The notes: generated by a model from the sequence alone, not told the origin. DNA of 64,000 bases from Pedobacter insulae (GCF_900113525.1 NZ_FOPP01000001.1:248001-312000), one strand, 5' to 3'. Shown: positions 1-9,435, counted from the first letter of the stretch. Program-made: numbers and translations.

Positions 1-1031
1 TGGTCATGGTGGTTGACAAAAACTAATCGTTCTGCTATCGCTTCACTTTTGGTATTGAAAAGGGTGAAATGGACGATCCCAGTAGGAAAGTTTTTGAGGG
101 GTATATTTGCACTGGTATTTTGATTATTTGGTTTAAATGCAAAAGATGCATAGGTTACTCCATTTGCCTGAGCTACTACAAACATCTCTTCCTCACTAAT
201 TTTATCCTTACTGGCGCCTACACGTACATTAAAATTTTCATTTGTGGCATTGATGGCAAATGTAAATCCACTTTCCAGTGCATCAGGAAGTTTGAACGAT
301 TTTTCCTCCCCGTTTGGCAGCGTAACAATTGCCCTATATTTCTCTCCAGGTTTAGGCAAAAGTGCAAAGACACCCATGCCAGCATGCTCGGTAGTAAATA
401 GGGCCACTTTTTCTTTGTTCTGGTTCACAATTTGTCCAGTTAAATTTGCCCCCATGCCGTCACTGCTTACTGCTTTTACACCTATTTTGCTTCTAATGCC
501 ATGTAGCATATAGCCACCTTCAGGGAAGAATTGTACGTCGAAAGTTAAATTTTCCTGCGTTTTAGGGGCAGTTGCAGCTACATCCATCACACTGCCAATA
601 GTTAGCGTTTTTTGAAAGAAGAAACCTTCATCGTAATTACGCATGTAATTAGTATAAGCGCGAATGCGGTAATTGCCCGGTAATAATGAGTCGGTCACGT
701 TAATATTGCCATCAGCGAAACCATTCACTATCTCAAGTTTTGTCATTTTTTTGATTTCATTTTGCGGATCGATCAGATCTACATACAGCACTGCGCTTAA
801 AGACGAGGGCAGGTTTTTTTCTGCGGTTATTACGTAAGCTTTGATCCAAATATCTTCTCCTAATGCGTAATAAGGCTTGTCGACGTGTAAATGAACCTTT
901 TCTTGAGGATAGGTTTCCGTAATTTTAGCTAACTGTTTAAGTAATTTTTCGAGGGGCGTTTCCTCTGCTTTAAAGCTTGAGCAAACAATAACTGTTAGTG
1001 TTAAAAAAAGAGAGGTAAGCAATTGTTTCAT
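1..1031 (-). CDS. MG2-domain-like surface protein, 3' end cut by window edge
   Basis: The minus-strand frame is open from the ATG at 1031 to the window edge, giving the first 343 residues; the C-terminus lies outside. A hydrophobic signal peptide covers about residues 1-20. Next comes a segment with PQEKVHLHVDKPYYALGEDI and later VQFFPEGGYM, matching the same positions of the neighbouring 893-residue protein at 1059-3740, so the two are tandem paralogues. Known of the family: these Bacteroidota proteins have alpha-2-macroglobulin MG2-like beta domains and often a TonB-plug domain near the C-terminus; whether this copy has the plug cannot be seen. Only 27 bases separate it from the upstream paralogue, so they are probably cotranscribed. 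The function (export or surface assembly) is inference. Confidence 0.85.
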   Translation of the reverse strand, partial: MKQLLTSLFLTLTVIVCSSFKAEETPLEKLLKQLAKITETYPQEKVHLHVDKPYYALGEDIWIKAYVITAEKNLPSSLSAVLYVDLIDPQNEIKKMTKLEIVNGFADGNINVTDSLLPGNYRIRAYTNYMRNYDEGFFFQKTLTIGSVMDVAATAPKTQENLTFDVQFFPEGGYMLHGIRSKIGVKAVSSDGMGANLTGQIVNQNKEKVALFTTEHAGMGVFALLPKPGEKYRAIVTLPNGEEKSFKLPDALESGFTFAINATNENFNVRVGASKDKISEEEMFVVAQANGVTYASFAFKPNNQNTSANIPLKNFPTGIVHFTLFNTKSEAIAERLVFVNHHD

Positions 1032-1058
1032 AGAGATGGTTATGTGTTAGGCTGAATT

Positions 1059-3740
1059 TTAATTAACTTGATAAGTGAATGTTTCTCGGGCGAGATTACC
1101 CAATAAATCTATTCCTTCTATCACTATCCTATATAATCCTGGCTCATCAGTATTGAAGTATTCGAGCTTAAATTTTCCTTTTTCATCCGAAAGAATATTA
1201 GGATTCCAATAAACTGTTGTACGGAGGTCTGGCCTAGAATCGGGGTGAGTGTCATATTTGGGCGAATAAAATTGACGGCTAATTGCATAGCCTTTTGGAG
1301 AATAGGTAATAATACCTGGACTGTAAGTAGAGACCGAAGATGAACCGCCACGCTTTGTGGTGATCACTAAAACGCCGTTACCGCCTTGCGAACCATAGAT
1401 AGCCGTATTTCCGATGTTTTTTAATACTTCTATGGTTTCAATATCGAATACATTGATGTCATCCAAAGAAAAACCTGTCATCGACATACCATCTAAAACA
1501 ATATTCATTGGTCCAGAAGATTGACGTAAATAGGCTTGCCCATTCCGAACAGTTACACCGGCTATTCTGCCAGAAAGATACATAGAAAGTTGGGGTGTAT
1601 TTTCCAGATCTTTAGCAGTAATGATGGCGTCTGCACGGCCTGCGCCATTTAAGTTGCTGGAATGCTCAACTAATTTTTTCTGACCTACAATTTCTACCTT
1701 TTTAAGTTGGATAGTTTTACTGAGTACTCCCCGCTTGGTTAACTCATTAAAATAATCATCACTATTTTGTAGATAGTTTTTTAGTTGCTCGTTTACATTT
1801 ATTTCGATGTCTCCAATGTTTTTGTTGCTGGTAATCAACTGTCCCGGGATTATATCCAATGTAATCTGCACATCCCGTTTTCCTTTTTCGTTTCGTGCTT
1901 GGATAACAAATTTTGCACTGTCAGGAAACTCGAGTTTGTTAAAATTAAACCTGCCTTTAGCATCCGTTAATGTATCAATAGCAAAAATGCCAGCTGAAGA
2001 AGAAAACAGCGAAACTTTTCCATTAGGTACCGGTTTTCCGCTATTGGTAGTCACTGTTCCACTAATCTTTAACTCGGTTTCTGCTTGAAAATTATGAACT
2101 GGTAGTTGAGAGTTGTCCACGGCCTTCCAATCTATTTTGCGCCATCCCTGAGTGAGTAAAAGATGGTCTAAAGCCAAACGTGTGTTTAAATCAGCGTCCA
2201 TAAAGTAATAGTTGGGATTTTCAACATAGCCTTTCAAATCAGATGTTAATAGTAAACTCGTCAAGATATTGGTTTCATTAAGCGGGTCAGGCTTTATAGC
2301 TGTAGTATTTGTTACTGCAACAGAAAAGCTTCCAACAATCGGCTTTCCAGTGTTTGTACTACTGAGGTTAAGGCTCATTAATTCTCTTTTTTGATAACCT
2401 TCTTTCAGGTTCTCAACACCTACGTTTATTTTATCGAGCTTATTGTTCTGGAAAATCAATCTTTCCGCAACCGGGGCATTTTCATCATTGAATAGTGTAA
2501 TGGTTATAATTCCTGATGGAAGTTCTGATTTTGGCAGGGATGCCGTGGCAACATTTTTCCCTGTAGGAATTTTTACCGAGAAATAGATCGATCCGTTTTG
2601 TTGCACAAGCAGGTTTAGCCTGCCTTTTCCTATTAAATCATCGGAAAGAAGGACTTTTAAATTTACCTTGCCAGTATCTGCATTATTTACGCTTAGTACA
2701 TAACCACTAACGTTTGCTTTTGGTAGATTGAACATTTTTTCGCTACCGTTTTTAAATTTAACCTTCGCTCGGTAAGTCTTGCCGGCTTGCGGACTCACAA
2801 AAAAGCTTCCCATGCCTAAGTGTGAACTTTCGAAACTAGTAATCTCAGTTCCGTCACTATCCATGATCACACCTTTAATGTCTTCCCCCTTTCCGTTTGC
2901 ATTTACTGCTTTAAATGCAATTTTGCTAGGGAGATTTTGTACGAGTGTTCCACTTTCAGGAAAAAACTGTACATCTGTTAAAACAGAGGTGGTAGTGAGT
3001 GGAATAAGCTTTGTGATTTTTTGCTTGTCTGCCAAGGTAATTGTCGCAGTTATCTTGCCTGTTTTATAAATGTTGGGTTGTGTATTTACAATAGGTATGG
3101 TAATTTCTCCCTGCTCGTTTGTAGTCGCTTTGCCCTTGGTGATAGTTCTTGCACTCAGTTCAACTATATAGCTTACCTCTGTGTTACCAAAAGGTTTCCC
3201 CGTTTTATCAGTAAATTGAATGGTGCTGTTAACCTTTTCTTGATTGCCCTCTTGGCTAAACAAGTAATTGGTTTTTACGAAAACCTTATTGGCCCATGAG
3301 TTTCCAATTTTAATGGTTTTGTCGAAGAAAAAATTTGGCCCTGCATTCCGCATCAGTTGGGTATAGGCTCTTATTCTATAATTACCTTCATACAACGAAT
3401 CCGGCAATTTAAAATCACCCCAGCCAATGCCATTTAAAAGTGGGAGTTTTAATTGTTGTTTTAAAGAGTCTTTTTCATCAATCAATTCTACATAAAGGAT
3501 TTTACTTACAGTCGTTAACGCAGTAGTTCTGGTATCTGTTACGTAAGCCTTGAACCAAATATCATCACCAATTGCATAATAGGGCTTATCTAAATGTAGG
3601 TGTACTTTTTCCTGGGGATACTTTTTAGTAAATTCTGTTAGTCTTTTCAGCAATTCGGCAAATGGGTCGTCGGCCACAAAAGCAGAAACACCTAGGGTAG
3701 TAATGAGTAATACACAAAGGGCAAAAAACCTCGTCTTCAT
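1059..3740 (-). CDS. MG2-like protein with a C-terminal TonB-plug domain, no barrel
   Basis: This 893-residue protein has a signal peptide (about 1-20), then repeated beta-rich MG2/carboxypeptidase-regulatory-like segments over about 25-670. A TonB-dependent-receptor plug-like domain follows at about 680-798, with NIVLDGM, DIETIEVLKN, AIYGSQGGNGVLVITTKRG. A short beta segment at about 843-893 (YWNPNI, LYRIVIEGIDLLGN) ends it. No 22-stranded receptor barrel follows the plug, so it is not a transporter itself. Family members are widespread in Bacteroidota; their exact role is unsettled, and a role with outer-membrane receptors or secreted substrates is inference. The tandem paralogue at 1-1031 lies just downstream. 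The ATG at 3740 immediately precedes the signal peptide. A terminator-like hairpin separates it from dcd. Confidence 0.85.
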   Translation of the reverse strand: MKTRFFALCVLLITTLGVSAFVADDPFAELLKRLTEFTKKYPQEKVHLHLDKPYYAIGDDIWFKAYVTDTRTTALTTVSKILYVELIDEKDSLKQQLKLPLLNGIGWGDFKLPDSLYEGNYRIRAYTQLMRNAGPNFFFDKTIKIGNSWANKVFVKTNYLFSQEGNQEKVNSTIQFTDKTGKPFGNTEVSYIVELSARTITKGKATTNEQGEITIPIVNTQPNIYKTGKITATITLADKQKITKLIPLTTTSVLTDVQFFPESGTLVQNLPSKIAFKAVNANGKGEDIKGVIMDSDGTEITSFESSHLGMGSFFVSPQAGKTYRAKVKFKNGSEKMFNLPKANVSGYVLSVNNADTGKVNLKVLLSDDLIGKGRLNLLVQQNGSIYFSVKIPTGKNVATASLPKSELPSGIITITLFNDENAPVAERLIFQNNKLDKINVGVENLKEGYQKRELMSLNLSSTNTGKPIVGSFSVAVTNTTAIKPDPLNETNILTSLLLTSDLKGYVENPNYYFMDADLNTRLALDHLLLTQGWRKIDWKAVDNSQLPVHNFQAETELKISGTVTTNSGKPVPNGKVSLFSSSAGIFAIDTLTDAKGRFNFNKLEFPDSAKFVIQARNEKGKRDVQITLDIIPGQLITSNKNIGDIEINVNEQLKNYLQNSDDYFNELTKRGVLSKTIQLKKVEIVGQKKLVEHSSNLNGAGRADAIITAKDLENTPQLSMYLSGRIAGVTVRNGQAYLRQSSGPMNIVLDGMSMTGFSLDDINVFDIETIEVLKNIGNTAIYGSQGGNGVLVITTKRGGSSSVSTYSPGIITYSPKGYAISRQFYSPKYDTHPDSRPDLRTTVYWNPNILSDEKGKFKLEYFNTDEPGLYRIVIEGIDLLGNLARETFTYQVN

Positions 3741-3751
3741 ATGCGGATGTA

Positions 3752-3785
3752 AATAATAAAGCCTTAAGTTACAAAACCTAAGGCT
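3752..3785 (-). terminator. Rho-independent terminator of dcd
   Basis: On the minus strand, AGCCTTA and TAAGGCT arms (plus positions 3779-3785 and 3760-3766), extended inside by GTT/AAC, are followed by a T-rich TTATTATTT. It lies between dcd and the MG2-like gene, both on the minus strand. Confidence 0.55.
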
Positions 3786-3810
3786 AATATTAAAGAATTA
3801 GTTGATTATA

Positions 3811-4347
3811 TTAAAAGGTGTTTTTCCACATCATGCTTTCTACGGGCTTAGTCGTTTTATTATTGTATTTGGCATTATCTTTAGTGTTATACATGTTTGT
3901 AATGTCGCCATCAACAACAAAATATATAAGTTGCCCAATGGGCATGCCGGCATAGATGCGGACTGGCTGTGCGCAAGAAATTTCTAAAGTCCAGGTATTA
4001 CAAAACCCTACATCGCCTTTACCAGCAGTGGCATGGATATCGATTCCTAACCTGCCAGTACTACTCTTACCTTCCAGAAAAGGAACGTGTGCATGTGTTT
4101 CTGTATATTCTAAAGTTACCCCTAAATACAATGTGCCTGGTTGTAATACAAAGCCTTCTTTAGGGATTTCAAAGTGTTCTATTTTGTTATGTGCCTTAGC
4201 GTCAAGAACACGATCTTTATAGGTTGCTAAATATTTGCCTAAATGCACATCATAGGAGTTAGTGCCCAGGCAATCTATTTTAAAAGGTTCAATAATAATG
4301 GTTCCTTTATCTATTTCTTGTAAGATGTGTTTATCTGAGAGGATCAT
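3811..4347 (-). CDS. dcd: dCTP deaminase
   Basis: The 178-residue protein matches the dCTP deaminase/dUTPase-like trimeric fold. It would deaminate dCTP to dUTP in the cytoplasm, feeding dTMP synthesis. Visible signatures are the phosphate-binding GKSSTGRLG (93-101), the HATAGKGDVGF stretch (about 105-115) and the catalytic-glutamate segment WTLEIS with E122. The length is usual for short bacterial Dcd. The start ATG at 4347 gives the conserved MILSD N-terminus. It is divergent from the phosphopantetheinyl transferase gene. Some family members also hydrolyse dUTP (bifunctional type), which cannot be excluded here. Confidence 0.93.
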   Translation of the reverse strand: MILSDKHILQEIDKGTIIIEPFKIDCLGTNSYDVHLGKYLATYKDRVLDAKAHNKIEHFEIPKEGFVLQPGTLYLGVTLEYTETHAHVPFLEGKSSTGRLGIDIHATAGKGDVGFCNTWTLEISCAQPVRIYAGMPIGQLIYFVVDGDITNMYNTKDNAKYNNKTTKPVESMMWKNTF

Positions 4348-4385
4348 TTTTAAGTATTTTGGTCTAAATTATGATTATTTTAAGA

Positions 4386-4393
4386 TACTTTTG
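4386..4393 (+). promoter_or_regulatory. Candidate -7 element for the PPTase-lipB run
   Basis: TACTTTTG fits the Bacteroidota primary-sigma -7 consensus TAnnTTTG, 21 bases before the ATG at 4415. A TTTG lies at 4358-4361, but the 24-base gap is longer than the usual roughly 19-21. Confidence 0.4.
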
Positions 4394-4414
4394 CATTACT
4401 TTTTTAAATAAGAG

Positions 4415-5056
4415 ATGCCGATAGTATATCGTAAAAATATTGATGAGCAAACCAGTCTCGCAGTTTGGAAGATCGAAGAAACTGAAGAACAATTAGTTGC
4501 TGGCTTGCAATTAAAACAACATGAGCTTGATGTGATCGCGTCGTTGAGCAACGGAAAGCGTGCATTGCACTGGTTGAGCACGCGTTTACTTTTGCGGACC
4601 ATGTTAAATACAGCCGAATATATCGATTGCCAAATGGACGACCATGGAAAGCCTTACCTGGTAAATTCTGAAACACAGATTTCATTGAGCCACTCCTACG
4701 ACTATGCTGCGGTAATTATAAGCAAGAATAAAAAAGTGGGAGTTGATATTGAGTTGATCAAACACAAAATAAAAAGTATCAAGCATAAGTTCTTATCGGA
4801 TGTAGAATTAGCCCAAAAGCAAATTGGCGATAATACCAATGGGTTATACGTAAGCTGGTGTGCTAAAGAAGCCATTTATAAATGGAATGGGCGGAAAGGA
4901 TTGGAATTTAAACAACATATCCATATCAAACCCTTTAAACTAAAAGACGAAGGCATTTTGCAAGCGGTTGTCGAGTTGCCAGAAGGAACCAAAGCACTGG
5001 ATGTAAATTATTTTAAAACCGATGATGGATATATGTTAGGCTATGTAGTGGCTTAG
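4415..5056 (+). CDS. 4'-phosphopantetheinyl transferase superfamily protein (Sfp type)
   Basis: At 213 residues this is the length of Sfp-type transferases, which move phosphopantetheine from CoA to a serine of acyl or peptidyl carrier proteins. Seen: the SLSHS segment (90-94), the magnesium-binding GVDIE (109-113, D111 and E113) and the diagnostic WCAKEAIYKW (148-157, catalytic region with E152 and K156). It lies 17 bases upstream of lipB, so the two probably share a transcript; both modify carrier or lipoyl-domain proteins. Whether its substrate is the fatty-acid ACP or a secondary carrier protein is not visible; no polyketide or peptide synthetase lies in the window. Confidence 0.88.
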   Translation: MPIVYRKNIDEQTSLAVWKIEETEEQLVAGLQLKQHELDVIASLSNGKRALHWLSTRLLLRTMLNTAEYIDCQMDDHGKPYLVNSETQISLSHSYDYAAVIISKNKKVGVDIELIKHKIKSIKHKFLSDVELAQKQIGDNTNGLYVSWCAKEAIYKWNGRKGLEFKQHIHIKPFKLKDEGILQAVVELPEGTKALDVNYFKTDDGYMLGYVVA

Positions 5057-5073
5057 TAGCGGAAAATCAAGAG

Positions 5074-5769
5074 ATGAACAAGAAAACGGAATTTATAGAT
5101 TGGGGGCTAATAGATTATCAGCAAGCCTGGGATAAACAGGAAGAAATCTTCACAAGTACTGTAGCCTTGAAAACGAAAAACCGCACTGAAAATATTGGAC
5201 TTCCGACTTCTAATTATCTGGTTTTTTGCGAGCATCATCATGTGTATACCTTAGGTAAAAGCGGACATCCTGAAAATCTATTATTAGATGAAGCAGGGCT
5301 TAGAGAGAAAGAGGCTACCTACTATAAAATCAATCGGGGGGGCGATATTACCTATCATGGCCCCGGACAAATAGTTGGCTATCCTATTTTAGACCTGGAT
5401 AATTTTTTTACGGACATCCATTTATACTTGCGGACGCTTGAGGAAGCCGTGATTTTAACCTTGGCAGACTATGGTATTGAAGCTGGGAGATATGAAGGGT
5501 TTACAGGGGTGTGGTTGGATGCTGCGAATGATAAAGCGAGGAAAATTTGTGCCTTAGGCGTTCGCTGTAGCAGATGGGTAACCATGCATGGTTTCGCTTT
5601 TAATGTTAATACCGACCTAAACTATTTCAAAAACATAGTGCCTTGTGGAATTGACGACAAAGATGTCACCTCCATGGAAAGGGAATTAGGAAGGCCTTTG
5701 CCCATGGAAGAAGTAAAAGCAAAGCTGAAAGGACATATAGCTTCGCTCTTTAGCATGGAACTGGTTTAG
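5074..5769 (+). CDS. lipB: Lipoyl(octanoyl) transferase LipB
   Basis: LipB moves the octanoyl group from octanoyl-ACP to lipoyl domains of 2-oxoacid dehydrogenases and GcvH. The 231-residue protein shows HHVYTLGKSGH, the RGGDITYHGPGQ motif (88-99), K157 in the ARKICALGVR segment, MHGFAFN (171-177), and PCGI with C181. K157 and C181 correspond to the family's catalytic Lys/Cys pair. The start at 5074 follows the upstream gene by 17 bases. Cytoplasmic. No lipA is present in the window. Confidence 0.95.
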   Translation: MNKKTEFIDWGLIDYQQAWDKQEEIFTSTVALKTKNRTENIGLPTSNYLVFCEHHHVYTLGKSGHPENLLLDEAGLREKEATYYKINRGGDITYHGPGQIVGYPILDLDNFFTDIHLYLRTLEEAVILTLADYGIEAGRYEGFTGVWLDAANDKARKICALGVRCSRWVTMHGFAFNVNTDLNYFKNIVPCGIDDKDVTSMERELGRPLPMEEVKAKLKGHIASLFSMELV

Positions 5770-5836
5770 TTCATTATTCAAATTTTAGCGAGCCTAAGTA
5801 CTTAACCTTAAGTACAATAATTAATCTTTAATAAAT

Positions 5837-5866
5837 TTTGATGTTTTAAGATAAAGTTTATCTTTA
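5837..5866 (+). promoter_or_regulatory. Promoter with overlapping 17-bp palindrome
   Basis: TTTG at 5837-5840 and TATCTTTA at 5859-5866, 18 bases apart, resemble the Bacteroidota -33/-7 pair (one mismatch in the -7). A palindrome, AAGATAAA-G-TTTATCTT (5848-5864), covers the spacer and most of the -7 element, as an operator would. It precedes the membrane-protein gene at 5894. Confidence 0.5.
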
Positions 5867-5893
5867 CTTTATAAACTAGACTAAAAACAAATT

Positions 5894-6361
5894 ATGGACT
5901 ATTCTTCAGATTATTCAGATGCTGGATCAGGCATTTTGGCGGGTATCGGTGCCACTTTCATTATTATTTACTTAGCGATAATCGTAATAGCGATCGCGGG
6001 AATGTGGAAGGCCTTTGAAAAGGCGGGAAAACCGGGGTGGGCAGCGCTTATCCCAATTTACAATACTTATATCATGATCGAGATTGTCGGAAAACCAACT
6101 ATCTGGCTATTGTTCTGCTTGATCCCCTGTGTAAATATTGTATTTGCCATTTGGTTGCTAAATTTGGTAAGTAAGAGTTTTGGCAAAGATGAAGGCTTTA
6201 CTGTCGGCCTAGTGTTATTAGGCTTTATCTTTTGGCCAATATTAGGTTTTGGTAGTGCCAGATATATAGGTCCATCTGCTGCAGAAGCTAAACGAGGCTT
6301 TGGGAATCCCTTCGATCCAAATAATCCTTATAATCAACCCCCAAATAATCCACCGGTTTAG
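5894..6361 (+). CDS. DUF5684-like small membrane protein
   Basis: This 155-residue protein has three to four predicted membrane segments (about 15-38, 70-95, 105-125). Characteristic features are the stretch GKPGWAALIPIYN followed by a hydrophobic FCLIPCVNIVFAIW, and a hydrophilic Asn/Pro-rich tail (NPFDPNNPYNQPPNN). Proteins of this design are often labelled signal peptidase I-like or DUF5684, but there is no catalytic Ser/Lys dyad here and no enzyme activity is claimed. It is followed 9 bases later by another small membrane protein, and a palindrome overlaps its likely promoter. Function unknown. Confidence 0.75.
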   Translation: MDYSSDYSDAGSGILAGIGATFIIIYLAIIVIAIAGMWKAFEKAGKPGWAALIPIYNTYIMIEIVGKPTIWLLFCLIPCVNIVFAIWLLNLVSKSFGKDEGFTVGLVLLGFIFWPILGFGSARYIGPSAAEAKRGFGNPFDPNNPYNQPPNNPPV

Positions 6362-6370
6362 TTAGCCTAA

Positions 6371-6682
6371 ATGTTAGTGTTTTTGTCATTTGTTTTTATT
6401 GAAGCGAAAAGTTTTTTTGTGCCTTGTCCAGTCAAGTGGCTTACAGGAGTAGATTGTCCTGGTTGCGGTTTTCAACGGTCTGTATGGGCCTTAATAGAGG
6501 GGGATTTTGCGAAAAGCTTTGAGCTCTATCCTCCAACACTGTTTTTTTTGCTGAGCTTTACTGCGGCAATATCAGTGTATTTACTTAAGTTGAATATTGA
6601 GGCTAAGCTGCTAAAGATGTTGTATTTTGCAACCGGCATCGTGGTGGTTATAAATTATCTTTTTAAACTTTTGATGCTTTGA
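6371..6682 (+). CDS. DUF2752 family membrane protein
   Basis: The 103-residue protein contains the DUF2752 signature: PCPVKWLTGVDCPGCGFQR, an early Cys-Pro pair and a PGCGxxR motif, followed by transmembrane segments (about 50-70 and 80-100). It starts 9 bases after the previous stop, and its TGA overlaps the TTG start of the next gene, so it sits in a three-gene operon. The family's biochemical role is unknown; the cysteines suggest a metal or disulfide feature (inference). Confidence 0.8.
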   Translation: MLVFLSFVFIEAKSFFVPCPVKWLTGVDCPGCGFQRSVWALIEGDFAKSFELYPPTLFFLLSFTAAISVYLLKLNIEAKLLKMLYFATGIVVVINYLFKLLML

Positions 6683-7299
6683 AACCAAAAATCACTGACA
6701 GTTCTGCGTTAACATATCTTGCTTTGGGCGATTCGTACACAATAGGGGAAGCAGTTTCACAGAGCGAATCATTTCCCTATCAGGTTGCTGCTCAATTGAA
6801 ATTGCAAGGTATGAATGTTGCCAGCCCCAAGATAATTGCTAAAACGGGGTGGACAACCGACGAACTGCAGGCAGCGATTAAAGCGGAGGAGCTAACTGAA
6901 AAATTTGATATAGTTACCTTACTAATTGGGGTAAATAACCAATACCGTGGTTATTCAAAAGATACCTATCGAAAGGAGTTTAAAGAATTGCTCCAAACGG
7001 CCATCAATTTTGCTGGTGGAAATGTTAATAAGGTATTTGTGATTTCCATACCCGATTGGGGAGTAACACCATTTGGTAAGGGGAGTGGTAGGGACACTAA
7101 ACTAATTGCTGAAGAAATTGATGCATACAATGTGATCAATAAGGAAGAGACCCTTGCTTTAAAGGTAAGTTACACCGATATCACTCCCGGTTCACGAAAA
7201 GCGGCAACAGATTTATCCTTAGTAGCTACTGATGGCTTGCATTATTCCGGCAAGATGCACTTGCAATGGGCATTGAGCTTGCCATTAACACTCAGGTAA
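6679..7299 (+). CDS. SGNH/GDSL-family hydrolase
   Basis: This is a predicted esterase or lipase-like hydrolase of 206 residues. Block I is [11 protein letters not shown] with nucleophile S19; the IGVNNQYRG segment is the Asn-bearing block III; DGLHYS near the C-terminus supplies D185 and H188. No signal peptide is visible. The only start compatible with keeping block I intact is the TTG at 6679, which overlaps the previous stop codon by four bases (translational coupling). The gene converges with sdaA and overlaps it by 15 bases. The substrate cannot be told from the sequence. Confidence 0.85.
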   Translation: MKPKITDSSALTYLALGDSYTIGEAVSQSESFPYQVAAQLKLQGMNVASPKIIAKTGWTTDELQAAIKAEELTEKFDIVTLLIGVNNQYRGYSKDTYRKEFKELLQTAINFAGGNVNKVFVISIPDWGVTPFGKGSGRDTKLIAEEIDAYNVINKEETLALKVSYTDITPGSRKAATDLSLVATDGLHYSGKMHLQWALSLPLTLR

Positions 7300-8712
7300 G
7301 CTAATTGGAATATTTGTTGCCAAACCTCCATCCGAAGTTTCCTTATATTTAGAGTTCATATCAAGCGCAGTTTCCCACATCGTATTTACCACAGCATCTA
7401 AACTTACTTTAGCCTTGTCGGGGTTGCTTTGTAGGGCAAGCTGACTAGCGGTGATGGCTTTTATGGCGCCCATCGTATTCCGTTCTATACACGGAACCTG
7501 TACCAGCCCGCCAATCGGATCGCAGGTTAAGCCTAAGTGGTGCTCCATGGCAATCTCGGCCGCCATTAAAACCTGGCGCTGAGAACCTCCCAGGCATTCG
7601 GTTAATGCTGCTGCAGCCATGGCTGAACTAACCCCAATTTCTGCCTGACATCCGCCCATCGCTGCGGAAATAGTAGCCCCCTTTTTAAAGATGCTACCAA
7701 TTTCGGAAGCACAGGCAATAAACTGGATGATTTTGTCTTCTTTATAACCATCGCAGAAAGCGATAAAATAATGCAAAACCGCTGGGATTACTCCCGCCGC
7801 TCCATTTGTAGGTGCGGTAACTACACGGCCAAAAGCCGCATTTTCTTCATTTACCGCTAGGGCGAAACAACTTACCCAATCTAAAATATAATTAAAACCA
7901 TTCCCGCCAGTTCGAATGGCATCGATCCAACTTTCGTAGTCGGTATAAGTTTTGCCTGCTAAAAGTCTTTTGTTTAATGCTGCAGCTCTTCGAGCTACGT
8001 TCAGCCCACCTGGTAAGAACCCAGGAGTATGGCAGCCTCTATAGATGCATTCTTTCATCACCTGATAATGCTGCAGGATGCCTTTTTTTGTTTCCTTTTC
8101 TGGTCGCCATGCCGCCTCGTTTTCCATCACAACTTCACTCACCTTTAGGCCAGTCGACAGGCACCAATGCAAAAGTTCACTCGCTTTTTCTACTGGAAAA
8201 GGAAGATCTACTGTTTCTTTTTCGCTGCCACTTTCTCCCTCTTTTACTACAAATCCACCGCCAATAGAATAATATGTTTCTGAAACTGCTTTTCCAGTGG
8301 CTAAAAATGCTTGGAATGTTACCGCATTAGGATGGAAAGGTAAGCTCTCGGCAAATAAAAAAATTAAATCGTCAGTGTAAGAGAACTCAATCTTTTGTGT
8401 TGCAGCTAGCTCCAATTCTTTTGTCTGCTTAATCGTTTCAATAGTGCTATCAATTTGGTTTACGTCAAAAGTAACGGGATCTCCACCCGCCAAGCCGAGC
8501 AAAATAGCGATGTCTGTACCATGTCCTTTTCCGGTTTTAGCAAGAGATCCATAAAGTAAAATTTTTACCTGCACTACATCGCACAACAGGTTTTGTTTTT
8601 TAAGGGATTCTGTAAACTGCTGGGCCGCGCGCCAGGGACCGAGGGTATGAGAACTTGAAGGGCCTATTCCTATTTTAAAGATATCAAAAACTGAGATTTG
8701 TTCATTTGGCAT
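7285..8712 (-). CDS. sdaA: L-serine ammonia-lyase, iron-sulfur type
   Basis: It converts L-serine to pyruvate and ammonia using a [4Fe-4S] cluster. The single 475-residue chain holds the beta domain (PSSSHTLGP near the N-terminus) and the alpha domain with three conserved cysteines: C355 in MGGCQAE, C397 in LTCDPIGG and C408 in PCIERN. Length and order match one-chain bacterial enzymes. The ATG at 8712 is preferred over the TTG six bases further upstream. It is the last gene before a convergent SGNH hydrolase. It would counter the serine-synthesis activity suggested at 27403-28701 (inference). Confidence 0.95.
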   Translation of the reverse strand: MPNEQISVFDIFKIGIGPSSSHTLGPWRAAQQFTESLKKQNLLCDVVQVKILLYGSLAKTGKGHGTDIAILLGLAGGDPVTFDVNQIDSTIETIKQTKELELAATQKIEFSYTDDLIFLFAESLPFHPNAVTFQAFLATGKAVSETYYSIGGGFVVKEGESGSEKETVDLPFPVEKASELLHWCLSTGLKVSEVVMENEAAWRPEKETKKGILQHYQVMKECIYRGCHTPGFLPGGLNVARRAAALNKRLLAGKTYTDYESWIDAIRTGGNGFNYILDWVSCFALAVNEENAAFGRVVTAPTNGAAGVIPAVLHYFIAFCDGYKEDKIIQFIACASEIGSIFKKGATISAAMGGCQAEIGVSSAMAAAALTECLGGSQRQVLMAAEIAMEHHLGLTCDPIGGLVQVPCIERNTMGAIKAITASQLALQSNPDKAKVSLDAVVNTMWETALDMNSKYKETSDGGLATNIPISLPEC

Positions 8713-8766
8713 AAACAAATTTACGATAGTTTTTAAGATTTATGGCAAGCACTTGATAGATAAGCG

Positions 8767-9435
8767 CTAAAAATCAAACTCCAGTATCTTTTTATCCCGC
8801 AACATTTTATCTACAAATTTTTTGTGGTTTTTTGGGCTTCCTACTGCAGTCCACGAACCAGTAATAATGCCGTCAGCTAGTTCTTGCTTGCCACGATGGA
8901 GCTTTAACCTAGAGGTTCTAATATAATCTTCATAAGAGTCGAGACTTTCATTTTCATATTTTTTTACGATGCGGTAAGTTCTTTGGGTGTGATGATGTTC
9001 CACGAAACTTTCTACAAAGGGAAAAATTAGCAAAGCCGCTAATACGACTGCGGTAACTCCAATCGATTGAACATAGTACCCACCACCTACAGCCATTCCT
9101 ATCGCAGCTACGATCCATATTACACAAGCCGTTGTGAGTCCTTTAACCCTATTTTCCTCTTTAAAGATTACCCCAGCGCCCAAAAAACCTATTCCAGTTA
9201 CAATATTGGAAGCTATCCGATCTTGGCTGCCCAATCCAATTTTAATAGACAACACAGTGAATAGGGTCGAGCCTAAACCAATCATGATCATCGTTTTTAG
9301 CCCAGCCTGTTTCCCTCTAAACTCTCTCTCTGTTCCAATTAATCCGCATAGTAGCGTAGTCATTAAAAATTTATTCACTTCACTTTGTGTAATAAAATGA
9401 GCGCTGTCTAGGTATTCTTGAATTAACAAAAGCAT
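8767..9435 (-). CDS. MgtC/SapB family membrane protein
   Basis: The 222-residue protein has the MgtC N-terminal membrane domain: LLCGLIGTEREFRGKQAGLKT (the R-G-AG-L-T signature) followed by GLGSTLFTVLS and GIGFLGAGVIFK, with about four to five helices to residue 140. The cytoplasmic C-terminal part (about 145-222) is unlike Salmonella MgtC and is similar to an ACT-like tail. Known members affect magnesium adaptation or bind other membrane proteins; the role here is not shown. It lies downstream of groEL, from which it is separated by a terminator. Confidence 0.88.
   Translation of the reverse strand: MLLLIQEYLDSAHFITQSEVNKFLMTTLLCGLIGTEREFRGKQAGLKTMIMIGLGSTLFTVLSIKIGLGSQDRIASNIVTGIGFLGAGVIFKEENRVKGLTTACVIWIVAAIGMAVGGGYYVQSIGVTAVVLAALLIFPFVESFVEHHHTQRTYRIVKKYENESLDSYEDYIRTSRLKLHRGKQELADGIITGSWTAVGSPKNHKKFVDKMLRDKKILEFDF

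Noticed and set aside
5894..6361. Signal peptidase I
   Set aside because: No catalytic Ser/Lys motifs are seen; only a general membrane topology resemblance.
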